Of a stretch of DNA of 64,000 bases, positions 9,926-18,402 are shown piece after piece. The notes below the pieces were generated by a model. That model did not search any database. It was not told the origin of the DNA and saw only the letters and a list, made by a program, of their open reading frames with translations. Positions within the stretch are counted from its first letter, which is position 1; each line of letters starts with the position of its first letter. Source of the DNA: Muribaculaceae bacterium (GTDB lineage Bacteria; Bacteroidota; Bacteroidia; Bacteroidales; Muribaculaceae); assembly GCA_023667285.1 (NCBI GenBank), contig JAMPAK010000003.1:1-64000 (forward strand), written 5' to 3'. The translations under genes were made by a program, and so were the position numbers.

Positions 9926-10252
9926 TCACCCCAATATCTCAAACCAGTCTACGTATATCTCAGTGACCGTGCGCGATATAGCATTGTGGTCCTGCCATAC
10001 GCGATGCCGGAGTTTACCCTCGAGATACAGCCGAGTGCCCTTGCGGATATATCTCTCGGCTGTGGTGGCATCCTTATCCCACATTACTATATTATGCCAT
10101 TCGGTGCGAGGCGGAGCCTGCTGGCCGTCAGACGAAGCAGGTGCGCGATCATTCGTAGCCAGCGAGAAGGTGGCTATCGGACGGGTCTGTATGTAGCGTA
10201 TCTCCGGATCTTTCCCTACATGACCGAGGAGTATAACTTTGTTCACACTCAT
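9926..10252 (-). CDS. ssb: Single-stranded DNA-binding protein (OB fold)
   Basis: The 108-residue protein begins MSVNKVILLGHVGKDPEIRY, the SSB signature, and continues with the OB-fold strands (EWHNIVMWD, GTRLYLEGKL). It lacks the long acidic C-terminal tail, so it is a short SSB; a second full-length copy may exist elsewhere. The start at 10252 is preferred over the in-frame ATG at 10273 because homologues begin here and the -7 box lies at 10261-10268. Confidence 0.88.
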   Translation of the reverse strand: MSVNKVILLGHVGKDPEIRYIQTRPIATFSLATNDRAPASSDGQQAPPRTEWHNIVMWDKDATTAERYIRKGTRLYLEGKLRHRVWQDHNAISRTVTEIYVDWFEILG

Positions 10253-10260
10253 TCTGTCTG

Positions 10261-10268
10261 CAAAATTA
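10261..10268 (-). promoter_or_regulatory. -7 element in front of ssb
   Basis: TAATTTTG on the minus strand, 8 bp before the ssb start codon, with no clear -33 box. If used, the mRNA would be almost leaderless. Confidence 0.4.
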
Positions 10269-10353
10269 AGCAATTTTTACGTTAGATGAAACTATTGCAC
10301 CTGATTATTCGTTGTAGATATATCGTAAAGACAATTATAAACTATCCACAATA

Positions 10354-10989
10354 ATGAAACTTACAAAGATTCTATGCGGTGCTGTGATTCTGACAGGCTT
10401 CACTGCGATGATGAGTTCGTGTGAGAGCGAGGAAAAACGACTGGCGCGGGAGGTGACCGGTGTCTGGTCCGGCACCCCTGAGGAGGTGACTGACAACGCT
10501 GCCGTCACAGCAACCATATCAGAGACATATTACTTTGCCCCTGACTCAGCTTTCATCTCAAACGGCAAATTTCCTATAGGGCCTCTCACCATCGAGTCTA
10601 TGATGTCGATGTCCACACAGGTCGTCGCTGAGGGTGACGGCGTGATGCCTATCGGGCTGACAGCATCAGCGATAGCCTCTGCCCGAGGAACCTGGACAGT
10701 TGTCGACGATGAGGAAATCTCAATTTCAATCGACCCCTCGACCATAAGCGTCAGCGTCGACCCCTCGACCATGACCACCTCCCCTGATGGGAATGCATCG
10801 GCTGCTCCGGCCACTATGCCCGACGAGATGAAGACAAGGCTCGAGCAATCGCTCACCCGCGCGCTCGCCACACGCTATGGAGGCATGAAACTCCTGGAGG
10901 ATGTCAAGGTGAAAGGCACACTCATGAAATATGAGATAGGGCACATGGACTATGTTCTAACGCGCCGCTCAGAAAAGTTGGGCAACTGA
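10354..10989 (+). CDS. Hypothetical lipoprotein
   Basis: The 211-residue protein has a lipoprotein signal peptide (TAMMSSC, Cys23) and is otherwise unrecognised. The mature part opens with a short segment ending in VTGVWSGTPEEV, similar to lipocalin-like or DUF-type Bacteroidales lipoproteins that start with a GxW motif. A small internal repeat (IDPSTISVS / VDPSTMTTS, about 130-148) is followed by a Ser/Ala-rich linker. It is divergent from ssb and followed by the tdk promoter, which overlaps its 3' end. Confidence 0.75.
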   Translation: MKLTKILCGAVILTGFTAMMSSCESEEKRLAREVTGVWSGTPEEVTDNAAVTATISETYYFAPDSAFISNGKFPIGPLTIESMMSMSTQVVAEGDGVMPIGLTASAIASARGTWTVVDDEEISISIDPSTISVSVDPSTMTTSPDGNASAAPATMPDEMKTRLEQSLTRALATRYGGMKLLEDVKVKGTLMKYEIGHMDYVLTRRSEKLGN

Positions 10990-11008
10990 GAAACTTTCAT
11001 TACCTTTG
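10977..11008 (+). promoter_or_regulatory. Promoter for thymidine kinase gene
   Basis: GTTG (10977-10980), 20-bp spacer, TACCTTTG (11001-11008). The upstream half overlaps the last codons of the lipoprotein gene. The predicted start site is near 11015, about 30 nt before the tdk ATG. Confidence 0.65.
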
Positions 11009-11044
11009 TGCCATTAAATTCCATTCATCCCCCTCACAAACCAA

Positions 11045-11686
11045 ATGTATAGAAAAGGGAAACTCTACTTCCGATATGGCACAATGGGTTCGGCCAAGAC
11101 CGCACTCCTGCTCACAACAGCCTACAATTTCGAAGAGCGAGGCATGCGGTATGTCTGCCTGAAACCTGTCATCGACACACGCGAGACCAAGAATGTCATC
11201 AAGTCACGCATAGGCATCGAGCGCGAATGTCGGTGGATATATCACGAGAGCAACCTCTATGAGATGGCCCGCGAGATGTTTGCACAGCAGGATGCCGTGA
11301 TTGACTGGATTCTCGTCGACGAAGCTCAGTTCCTCACCGCCGAGCAGGTGGACCAGCTCTCAAGGGTCGTTGACGACTTCGGAAGCAACGTGATCTGCTA
11401 CGGGCTCCGCACCGACTTCCAGAGCCACCTCTTCGAAGGCTCGCGCAGGCTCTTTGAGATTGCCGACACAATCGACGAGATCAAATCGACCTGCACATGT
11501 GGCCGCAAAACCATCATCAATGCCCGCATCGACCACAACGGAGACTTTGTCGAGGAGGGTGAGCAGGTGGAGATTGGCGGCGACGACAGATACATAGCCG
11601 TATGCCGCAAATGCTGGCGCAACAAACGGATCGAGCAGGCCGCCCGCTCGGCCCTCCCCTTCGAGGATCTCAACACCGGAGAATAA
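11045..11686 (+). CDS. tdk: Thymidine kinase (type II)
   Basis: Phosphorylates thymidine in the salvage pathway. The 213-residue protein has the P-loop GTMGSAKT (12-19), catalytic Glu93 in VDEAQFL (91-97), and four zinc-binding cysteines (C150, C152, C187, C190) in two pairs, as in the TK1/bacterial type II family. It has its own promoter and is followed by the DUF3108 gene after 50 bp, probably co-transcribed. Confidence 0.95.
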   Translation: MYRKGKLYFRYGTMGSAKTALLLTTAYNFEERGMRYVCLKPVIDTRETKNVIKSRIGIERECRWIYHESNLYEMAREMFAQQDAVIDWILVDEAQFLTAEQVDQLSRVVDDFGSNVICYGLRTDFQSHLFEGSRRLFEIADTIDEIKSTCTCGRKTIINARIDHNGDFVEEGEQVEIGGDDRYIAVCRKCWRNKRIEQAARSALPFEDLNTGE

Positions 11687-11736
11687 GAGGGCTGCAAGCA
11701 TGGCAACTATGCCATAAACCTCAATTCCAACTATTT

Positions 11737-12513
11737 ATGAAACGTACAATTCCTCTCATCATTCTCACTGTGCTGCTCGGTTGGAGCGTCGGAAAGGCCC
11801 AAACGCCTCCGCAACCCCTCCAGGACGAGACTCTGACCTATGATGTGATCTATAAATGGGGCCTGATAAACAAGGTAGCCGGATATGCCACCATGAGCCT
11901 CCGCACTGACGGCGACTTCTACAAGGCAAGCCTTTATGCCGAGAATGCGCCGTGGGCCAATCGCCTTTACATGCTCCGCGACACCCTCTACACCACCATG
12001 ACCCGCGATGGCCTCTACCCCACTCAATACACCCTCATCGCCCATGAGAACGGGAAATACAAGAAGGATATCCTCACGTTCAAACACGAGGGAGACATAT
12101 TCACGGCTAAGGTTGTGAAATACCGTAAAGCGGCTAAGTCTGACAAAATCGAGGAGTCGACCAACGAACTCGAAGGCCACGGAATGACAGTCGACATGCT
12201 GAGCGCCTTCTTCTATCTACGCACTCTGAACTTCGACGGCATGACAAGCGGCGAAGGGAAGACCGTCAACATATTCTCCGGCTCCAAGAAAGAGACCCTG
12301 AAACTGGTTTATAAAGGACATCAGACCCTCAATGTGAACGGAAAGAAGATACCGACATATCTCATCAACTTCACATTCACCAGCAACGGCAAGCAGAGCT
12401 CAGCACCGATCTCCGCATGGATCACAACCGATGCGCGACGCATACCTCTGAAGGTGGAGGGCAAACTCTCAATAGGACGAGTAAGGGCCATATACACCGG
12501 GCCGAATCCCTGA
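11737..12513 (+). CDS. DUF3108 domain protein, exported
   Basis: A frame is open from 11602, but the ATG at 11737 gives a proper signal peptide (MKRTIPLIILTVLLGWSVGKAQ), so that start is chosen; it encodes 258 residues. The mature protein begins DETLTYDVIYKWGLINKVAG, characteristic of DUF3108 proteins in Bacteroidetes, which are predicted periplasmic beta-rich proteins of unknown function. Its stop codon overlaps the next start (TGATG), so the two are translationally coupled. Confidence 0.82.
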   Translation: MKRTIPLIILTVLLGWSVGKAQTPPQPLQDETLTYDVIYKWGLINKVAGYATMSLRTDGDFYKASLYAENAPWANRLYMLRDTLYTTMTRDGLYPTQYTLIAHENGKYKKDILTFKHEGDIFTAKVVKYRKAAKSDKIEESTNELEGHGMTVDMLSAFFYLRTLNFDGMTSGEGKTVNIFSGSKKETLKLVYKGHQTLNVNGKKIPTYLINFTFTSNGKQSSAPISAWITTDARRIPLKVEGKLSIGRVRAIYTGPNP

Positions 12514-13607
12514 TGGAGACAGTCAGCATCATCGCCACAACAGACCTCCACGGCCTTTACTTCAAGGGACAGCAGACCCCTCGGCCTGATTTGGGTTCTC
12601 TGGCCAGGCTCAGGATGTATCTTAAGAGCATCTTAAAGCCCGACATCCTGCTTGACGCCGGCGACTTCATGGGAGGAGGGCTTCCCGCCTACGCCTCTAA
12701 CCACATCTTTATCAACGAACCCCACATCCCGGCGCTGGAGGCAAACAACGTCGGCTATGACGCCTTCGCCCCCGGCAATCACGACCTCGATGCCGGCCCG
12801 GATGCTTTCATGAGATACTCTTCAACGTTGACAGCCCCCTTACTGGCAGCAAACATCAGTGGGGTCGAGAATGTAAGACCATGGACGGTCATTGAAAGGG
12901 TCGGACGGAAAATAGCCATAATCGGGCTTGTGACAACCGAGTCGCCCCTTTTCGGATGGAGCAGCGCGCATTTACACCCCCTCATCGAGAGTGCATCCAA
13001 AGCCATGGAGGAGATCAAGTCGTTCCATTCCCCTGACCTGATTATCGGTCTTTTCCATGAAGGGCCGGAGGAGAGCCTGAAGATTGACAGCGTGGTTGAC
13101 GGGTTTGACCTCATCATCAGCGGACATGTCCATAGCGCCAAAGGAATCACCCAAGGAAGAAGGGCCATCATAGTCAATCCCGGCGCTTACGGTCGAGCCA
13201 TCGCAAAGGTCACGGCTACCTTTTCCCCCTCCGGGAAGCCACTGATCGAAGCCTCCATCGAGGAACTTCCTCTTGTTGAGCCCCCACAGATGCCCACTCA
13301 CATTGAGCGGCTTGGACAGACCGTTATCTCTGAAAATGAGATATGGTCTCACGAACTCATCCGCCAGGCATATCTACGCGTCTTCCACGGCTCAAAGCCC
13401 CTAATTGCCTCCAAAGACAGGCTTTTACCAGAACAACTGACCCTGGCCGACACATTCCGCTATCTCCCTTACGACGACTATATCCTGCTTCTCCCCGACG
13501 GCACTTCGGTAACTCCTCACGACCTTCAAACCCTCTTCCCCACCCTTCCCACTGTCAATCCTCAAGTCTCCCCTCATCCGTTGCGTTCTTATTTGCAAAT
13601 ATCGTAA
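12513..13607 (+). CDS. Metallophosphoesterase, 5'-nucleotidase/UshA-like
   Basis: The 364-residue protein carries calcineurin-type metal motifs in order: DLHG (11-14), DAGDF (48-52), GNHDLD (88-93), FHEG and SGHVHSAKG. A shorter C-terminal domain with LADTFRYLPYDDYI resembles the 5'-nucleotidase C-terminal domain. There is no signal peptide, unlike periplasmic UshA, so a cytoplasmic location is inferred. The start at 12513 overlaps the DUF3108 stop by 1 nt and removes an upstream extension that would overlap that gene by 97 nt. The exact substrate cannot be told. Confidence 0.85.
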   Translation: METVSIIATTDLHGLYFKGQQTPRPDLGSLARLRMYLKSILKPDILLDAGDFMGGGLPAYASNHIFINEPHIPALEANNVGYDAFAPGNHDLDAGPDAFMRYSSTLTAPLLAANISGVENVRPWTVIERVGRKIAIIGLVTTESPLFGWSSAHLHPLIESASKAMEEIKSFHSPDLIIGLFHEGPEESLKIDSVVDGFDLIISGHVHSAKGITQGRRAIIVNPGAYGRAIAKVTATFSPSGKPLIEASIEELPLVEPPQMPTHIERLGQTVISENEIWSHELIRQAYLRVFHGSKPLIASKDRLLPEQLTLADTFRYLPYDDYILLLPDGTSVTPHDLQTLFPTLPTVNPQVSPHPLRSYLQIS

Positions 13608-13623
13608 TTATTGACTAAATTTG
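13592..13623 (+). promoter_or_regulatory. Promoter for the wzx-gmd exopolysaccharide unit
   Basis: Perfect Bacteroidetes boxes: TTTG (13592-13595), 20-bp spacer, TAAATTTG (13616-13623). The -33 box is within the end of the metallophosphoesterase gene. The predicted start site is near 13630. Confidence 0.75.
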
Positions 13624-13629
13624 TGGCCG

Positions 13630-13813
13630 GATTTGGGGAACCCCCTTTCATCCTCTCTGAAGTGAGTCTGTTCACTTCCTCGCTCCATCTGAGCCACAAA
13701 AACGGAGACAGACAGAGGGATGCGCAGGCAGCCGACCTGGGTCAGGCGGCGCTGCGTGACTCGAGACTTAACTGACAACACATCGAGCCATCCCGGTGCC
13801 ACCGGCTTCATCC
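13630..13813 (+). promoter_or_regulatory. Untranslated leader before wzx
   Basis: About 185 nt with no convincing gene. It contains a 7-bp hairpin (GAAGTGA 13659-13665 with TCACTTC 13672-13678) and a more GC-rich region around 13730-13760 that can fold. A frame on the opposite strand here is a shadow. Confidence 0.4.
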
Positions 13814-15172
13814 ATGAGGCAGGAATGGAAGATTTTGCCTGAATCAATCGAAGTGTTGACCAATCCGCGCAGTCGCAATGTCGTAAGAAACATATTCGCC
13901 TCCTCAATCTTCAGAGGAGGAGCGGCTCTCATATCCTTCATCGTAGTCCCTATAACCCTGGACTATCTCAACGACTATGAGTATGGCGTGTGGCTAACCA
14001 TCAGCACCACCGTGAGCTGGATTTTCCTCCTTGACATCGGCCTGGGCAATGGCCTCCGAAACAAGTTGACAGAGGCGCTTGCCATCGGCGACCGCGAGAC
14101 CGGCCAGATTTACGTCAGCACTACCTTCTTCGTGCTGACAGTCATCATCGGAGCATTCTTCCTGATATACCTCCTCTTCTCCCATTGGTTAGACTGGTAT
14201 TCCATCCTGAATGTGGAGCCTCAAAAGGTCGACGGCCTGGGGTCAGTCATCCTTGTGGTTTTCGGGCTAAGTTGTGTGACATTCATCGTGCGTCTCATCG
14301 GGACAGTCTACACCGCCTTGCAGCGTCCTGCCATGAACGACATCATATATTTCATCGGCAGCCTCATCTCACTCATTATTATATGGATGCTGACCAAGAC
14401 CACCTCAGGCTCACTCCGCGCCGTTGCAATAGTGTTCACAGCAGTCCCGGCAATCATCTATGCCGCGATGTTTCCCATACTCTTCTCCTCCCACCCATAT
14501 CTCAAGCCTTCTCTTCACAAGATCCGCCTCAGCCTGTTTGGTGAACTCGCCTCACTGAGCGCGCGGTTCTTTGTCATCCAGATTACCACGGTGGTCATCT
14601 TCCTCTCCTCCAATATCATCATCTCACGACTGCTCGGCCCTGCGGAGGTGACACCTTACAACATCGCTTACAAATACTTCTCCATTCTTCTCCTGGCATC
14701 AAACATCATGTTGACCCCCATCTGGTCAGCAGTCACACAGGCATACACGAAGGGAGACACCCCATGGATGCAGTCTACCCTCCGAAGGCTCCTGCTCATG
14801 TGGGGGCTGATGTGTGTAGCCGCTGTGGTGATGACACTGCTTTCAGGCACCATCTACACATTCTGGATAGGCGATGAAGTCACCATCCCATTCCACCTGA
14901 CATTCTGGTGTGCAGCCTACGTCGTGCTGCTTATCCCGGGCAACATCTTTGTCAACTTCATAAACGGCACCGGCAAGCTCCACATCCAGTTCTTTGCCGA
15001 AATTGTCCAGACCATCATCTTTATCCCACTGTCTATTTATCTATGCCAGCGCTCCGGCATCATAGGAATCCCCGTGGCCCTTACAGTCATCAGTCTCATC
15101 AGACTAGCGTGGAGTTCACGTCAGTGCATGGCAATAATCCGCGGGACAGCCGCAGGTTCCTGGAATAGATAA
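13814..15172 (+). CDS. Wzx-like flippase (polysaccharide biosynthesis/MATE-like export protein)
   Basis: A roughly 452-residue integral membrane protein with about 12-14 hydrophobic helices and an N-terminal segment (RGGAALISFIVVPITLDYL) typical of the oligosaccharide flippase family. It is expected to flip the undecaprenyl-linked repeat unit across the inner membrane. A GTG 18 nt upstream (13796) is an alternative start; the ATG at 13814 is preferred. It is the first gene of the plus-strand exopolysaccharide operon. Confidence 0.88.
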   Translation: MRQEWKILPESIEVLTNPRSRNVVRNIFASSIFRGGAALISFIVVPITLDYLNDYEYGVWLTISTTVSWIFLLDIGLGNGLRNKLTEALAIGDRETGQIYVSTTFFVLTVIIGAFFLIYLLFSHWLDWYSILNVEPQKVDGLGSVILVVFGLSCVTFIVRLIGTVYTALQRPAMNDIIYFIGSLISLIIIWMLTKTTSGSLRAVAIVFTAVPAIIYAAMFPILFSSHPYLKPSLHKIRLSLFGELASLSARFFVIQITTVVIFLSSNIIISRLLGPAEVTPYNIAYKYFSILLLASNIMLTPIWSAVTQAYTKGDTPWMQSTLRRLLLMWGLMCVAAVVMTLLSGTIYTFWIGDEVTIPFHLTFWCAAYVVLLIPGNIFVNFINGTGKLHIQFFAEIVQTIIFIPLSIYLCQRSGIIGIPVALTVISLIRLAWSSRQCMAIIRGTAAGSWNR

Positions 15173-15184
15173 CTGAACCACCAA

Positions 15185-16486
15185 ATGTCAGCCATAGGAC
15201 GTCTCATAAGGCATCTCGACAACAAAGACAAACTCATTTTTGTCGTAGGGCTCCTGTCCTATATCAAATTCCGAGTCCTTGGCACTTTTGCCTGTGCGGA
15301 AATCCTGATATTCCTCTCCACACCGTTCATCCCCTTCAAGGCATTCACCCGCAACAAAGAGGTCAGGACATTCTTCCTCCTTGCCGGCCTATGGCTTCTC
15401 GGAGTGCTTCTGGCCGACATATACAACGACTCCCCCTTGACAGAGCGCCTGAAAGGCACTTTCAATGTTATGTTCTTGATGATGCTCATCCCGTTCGCAT
15501 ACTGGATTCTCTACGACAAACCTCAAAGGATGCTTTTCTATGTTTTGGGGGCAGGCATTTCCGGAGTATTATCCTTTCATTTCCAAGGCACAGCTTATGA
15601 GGCCGACAATGAAATAGCCAATATCATGTGGGGATATTATGCTATGCAATATCTCACTGTAGCCATAGCCGCATGGCTCTATTATGCAGGACACCGCAAA
15701 GCCGGATGCATCGTGATTATGGCGTTCGGAATCCTCGGCCTCTTCAACCTCTCACGCAATGTCTTCCTGCTCTATACTATCGACACCATCATAATATTGG
15801 TGATAGGCAAAGTTGTTGAGTCAAACAAGTGGCGCAGCAAACTGAAAATGGCCAAAAGATTTATTCCACTACTCCTGCTCCTTGTTATTGCTTTTATGGG
15901 TGTAAAAGCGGTATACTCGGATCTTGCCGCCTCCGGAACACTTGGTGAGAGAGCCAAGGAAAAATATGAGGACCAGGCAGGAAGAAAACTTGGATTGGTC
16001 TCAGCCAGATCAGACTTCTTTGTGGCACTCTATTCCATCACCGAGTCACCGATTTTCGGCTATGGAAGCTATGCCAAAGATACCGGCCACTTCAACCAGC
16101 GCTTCTACAACATGATAGGCCAGGACCTCCACATGAACAGAGTACCTGATACAACTGAAAAACTCATGCAGGGACACTCATACATACTCGGAGCATGGGT
16201 CTACAGCGGAATCCTCGGATGCATCTTTTGGGTATGGGTTCTGTTCATGCTGCTGAAATTCATTCATAAGGCACTGTTCCTATACCCTAATTTGTTGTTG
16301 CTCAACATCACACTCCTCTCAATGTTGCTGTGGGACATCTTCTTCTCACCGTTCAAGGACCGAATGGTGGTACTCATGGATCTGACGTTCATTTTGATAC
16401 AACTCTATGCTTACAGAAAATATACAAGGCAAGACAAACTTAATCTCAATAATAATACCCTCGTTCAATCAGGGCGAGTTTATTGA
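15185..16486 (+). CDS. Wzy-like O-antigen polymerase/ligase
   Basis: A 433-residue protein with about ten membrane helices and one larger extracytoplasmic loop (about 255-330) that includes the SITESPIFGYGSY stretch. That pattern (ESPxFGxG) is common to Wzy/WaaL-type proteins. It is expected to polymerise the flipped repeat units. It begins 12 bp after wzx and its 3' end overlaps the next glycosyltransferase by 80 nt. Sequence divergence in this family makes Wzy versus ligase uncertain. Confidence 0.8.
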   Translation: MSAIGRLIRHLDNKDKLIFVVGLLSYIKFRVLGTFACAEILIFLSTPFIPFKAFTRNKEVRTFFLLAGLWLLGVLLADIYNDSPLTERLKGTFNVMFLMMLIPFAYWILYDKPQRMLFYVLGAGISGVLSFHFQGTAYEADNEIANIMWGYYAMQYLTVAIAAWLYYAGHRKAGCIVIMAFGILGLFNLSRNVFLLYTIDTIIILVIGKVVESNKWRSKLKMAKRFIPLLLLLVIAFMGVKAVYSDLAASGTLGERAKEKYEDQAGRKLGLVSARSDFFVALYSITESPIFGYGSYAKDTGHFNQRFYNMIGQDLHMNRVPDTTEKLMQGHSYILGAWVYSGILGCIFWVWVLFMLLKFIHKALFLYPNLLLLNITLLSMLLWDIFFSPFKDRMVVLMDLTFILIQLYAYRKYTRQDKLNLNNNTLVQSGRVY

Positions 16487-17276
16487 GCAGACCTTGGAGT
16501 CTGTTTTCAGTCAGGGAGATGCCGACATAGAGGTCATCGTGATGGACGGAGGCTCAACGGACGGGACTGTGGACATTCTGAAACGCTATGACAAGCAGAT
16601 TTCATACTGGCAGAGTTGTAAAGACCGCGGTCAGAGCGACGCCATCAACCAGGGAGTCAGAAAAGCAAAAGGAGAGTTTGTGACTTGGCTCAACTCAGAT
16701 GATGTCCTTATGCCGGGAGCTCTTGAAACTGTCAGCAAGACAATTTGTCGTTATCCCACTTACGATTTTTTTCTCGGAAATGTATTGTGGATAGACAAAT
16801 CAGGAATGGTTATTCGTGCAGCCAAAGTTGAGTCCGAAAGCCTATTCTGGAACAAACATCATATATTCTCAAATGGTGGTCCTTCTGCTTTCATGCGTAG
16901 GAAAATTTTTCTTGATCTTGGGGGAGTCAGAGAAGATTTCGACTACATGATGGACACCGAACTCTGGCATAGGTTTGTAGCAGGAGGACATCCATTCAAA
17001 CGCATCAATGAATATGTATGGGGACTACGTTTGCATGAGAATGCCAAGATGTCCGGACAGAATTTCGCAGACTCTCCGTTCGCTGACAAATCACATCCAT
17101 CTCATCAACAGAAAATTAAAGAGAACGATATTATAACCTCTCACTACCCTCATAACCGATTCCTTATCTCTACATGGCGATTACTGAAGATTTTTGATAT
17201 ACCTCTGGTGTTTTCAAGATTTAAGGGCCTTAAATTGAGGGGAAAACATTATTCTGAAATCACTACTTATGATTAA
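16407..17276 (+). CDS. Family 2 glycosyltransferase
   Basis: GT-A fold transferase of 289 residues: the ISIIIPSFNQGEFI start strand, MDGGSTDGT (46-54), the DRGQSDAINQG segment (73-83) and NSDD (96-99) as the metal-binding motif. The only ATG that keeps the first beta strand lies at 16407, inside wzy, so the genes overlap by 80 nt. One 60-nt line counted by hand (16861-16920) is 35% G+C, much lower than the flanks. The sugar transferred cannot be predicted. Confidence 0.88.
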   Translation: MLTENIQGKTNLISIIIPSFNQGEFIEQTLESVFSQGDADIEVIVMDGGSTDGTVDILKRYDKQISYWQSCKDRGQSDAINQGVRKAKGEFVTWLNSDDVLMPGALETVSKTICRYPTYDFFLGNVLWIDKSGMVIRAAKVESESLFWNKHHIFSNGGPSAFMRRKIFLDLGGVREDFDYMMDTELWHRFVAGGHPFKRINEYVWGLRLHENAKMSGQNFADSPFADKSHPSHQQKIKENDIITSHYPHNRFLISTWRLLKIFDIPLVFSRFKGLKLRGKHYSEITTYD

Positions 17277-18402
17277 GCATAAACCCAATTATGTATTTTG
17301 GTGGAACATTCCATGCAAGGGCATGATTCACCTACTCAAAGAGGTATGTAGTGAAATATTACCTGGTTCGATTACAGTCACCGGCCCCGTAGACTCCCAA
17401 CGCAAATCAATGGGATGGGATGAAGTAAAACCACTTTTCCCATCCCATTTCATACTTAAGCCGGAAAAGTGGATTGAAGAGACCACGGAATTTTTTGATA
17501 ATCATCGGGATTATATTCATGTCTTCAACGGCATAACCACTAAATATTTCTACCATCTAAGCAAACGAGCAAAACACGAAGGGATACCTTATATTTACAT
17601 GACTGAGGCCTATTCCAACCTGGCAAGCGGCTGGCGTCGTCAACTTAAAGATATATACATAAAAAAACTTCTGCCATTCCGCACTGCATCTCTGGCAAAA
17701 AATGCCATGGGAGTAATAAATCTCAGTGGCAAACGTGAATTTGAGTTACGTCAGTTTGAGAGATTAGGATTTCAGAAAAATAGAATAATCCCATTCGGTT
17801 ATTGGACCGACAGTGAGCCAATTCGTCATTCACCCCGCAATGACAAACGATTATCGCTATTATGTCCCGGAATTCTTGAATGGTACAAAGGCGTTGATAT
17901 CCTTATCAAAGCCATCGCACTGTGCATAAGCAATGGAACAGATAAAATTATATGCCATATCACCGGTAGGGGCTCACGTGAAAATGAACTCAAGCAATTG
18001 GTAAAAAGTTTACATGTTGATGAATACGTCCGCTTCCATAGTGCACTTTCAGAAACTGAATATTCAAATCTTCTGAAAGAAATAGACGTTCTAGTTGCCC
18101 CCGGACGCTTTGAACCCTGGGGTATCAGAATTAACGAAGCTATTCAATGGGGCATAGTTACTGTTGTCAGCGACGGTCTCGGGGCATCTCACTTAGTTGA
18201 AGAGTCTGGCGCCGGAATTGTCTTTCCTTCAGGCGATTATCAAAACTTATCCCGGAGCATATGTAAGCTGGCCAACATGACTGGCTCAGAACTCCATTCA
18301 ATAAAACAGAAAAGTATCGACTATTCAGGAAAGATATCTTGCCGAACTAAAGCTATTGAACTTGTAAGACATCTTGATTATCTAAACTCTCTGAATGATT
18401 AG
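17269..18402 (+). CDS. Family 4 (GT-B) glycosyltransferase
   Basis: The 377-residue protein has a typical C-terminal GT1/GT4 domain: LLCPGILEWYKGVDILIKA (about 197-215), then the EX7E motif Glu282...Glu290 in FEPWGIRINEA and VVSDGLGASHLVEE. The N-terminal half is not recognisable beyond the fold. It overlaps its neighbours by 8 nt on each side. It is strongly AT-rich: two 60-nt lines counted by hand (17641-17700 and 17761-17820) are 35% and 38% G+C, which suggests recent acquisition. Confidence 0.88.
   Translation: MIKHKPNYVFWWNIPCKGMIHLLKEVCSEILPGSITVTGPVDSQRKSMGWDEVKPLFPSHFILKPEKWIEETTEFFDNHRDYIHVFNGITTKYFYHLSKRAKHEGIPYIYMTEAYSNLASGWRRQLKDIYIKKLLPFRTASLAKNAMGVINLSGKREFELRQFERLGFQKNRIIPFGYWTDSEPIRHSPRNDKRLSLLCPGILEWYKGVDILIKAIALCISNGTDKIICHITGRGSRENELKQLVKSLHVDEYVRFHSALSETEYSNLLKEIDVLVAPGRFEPWGIRINEAIQWGIVTVVSDGLGASHLVEESGAGIVFPSGDYQNLSRSICKLANMTGSELHSIKQKSIDYSGKISCRTKAIELVRHLDYLNSLND

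Noticed and set aside
8950..13696. CTGAGCCAC present in both exopolysaccharide leaders
   Set aside because: A single 9-nt match without flanking similarity and in opposite orientation relative to transcription; expected by chance.
13608..13907. 99-codon minus-strand frame opposite the wzx leader
   Set aside because: It opposes a strong promoter and the start of wzx, and no family resemblance was seen.
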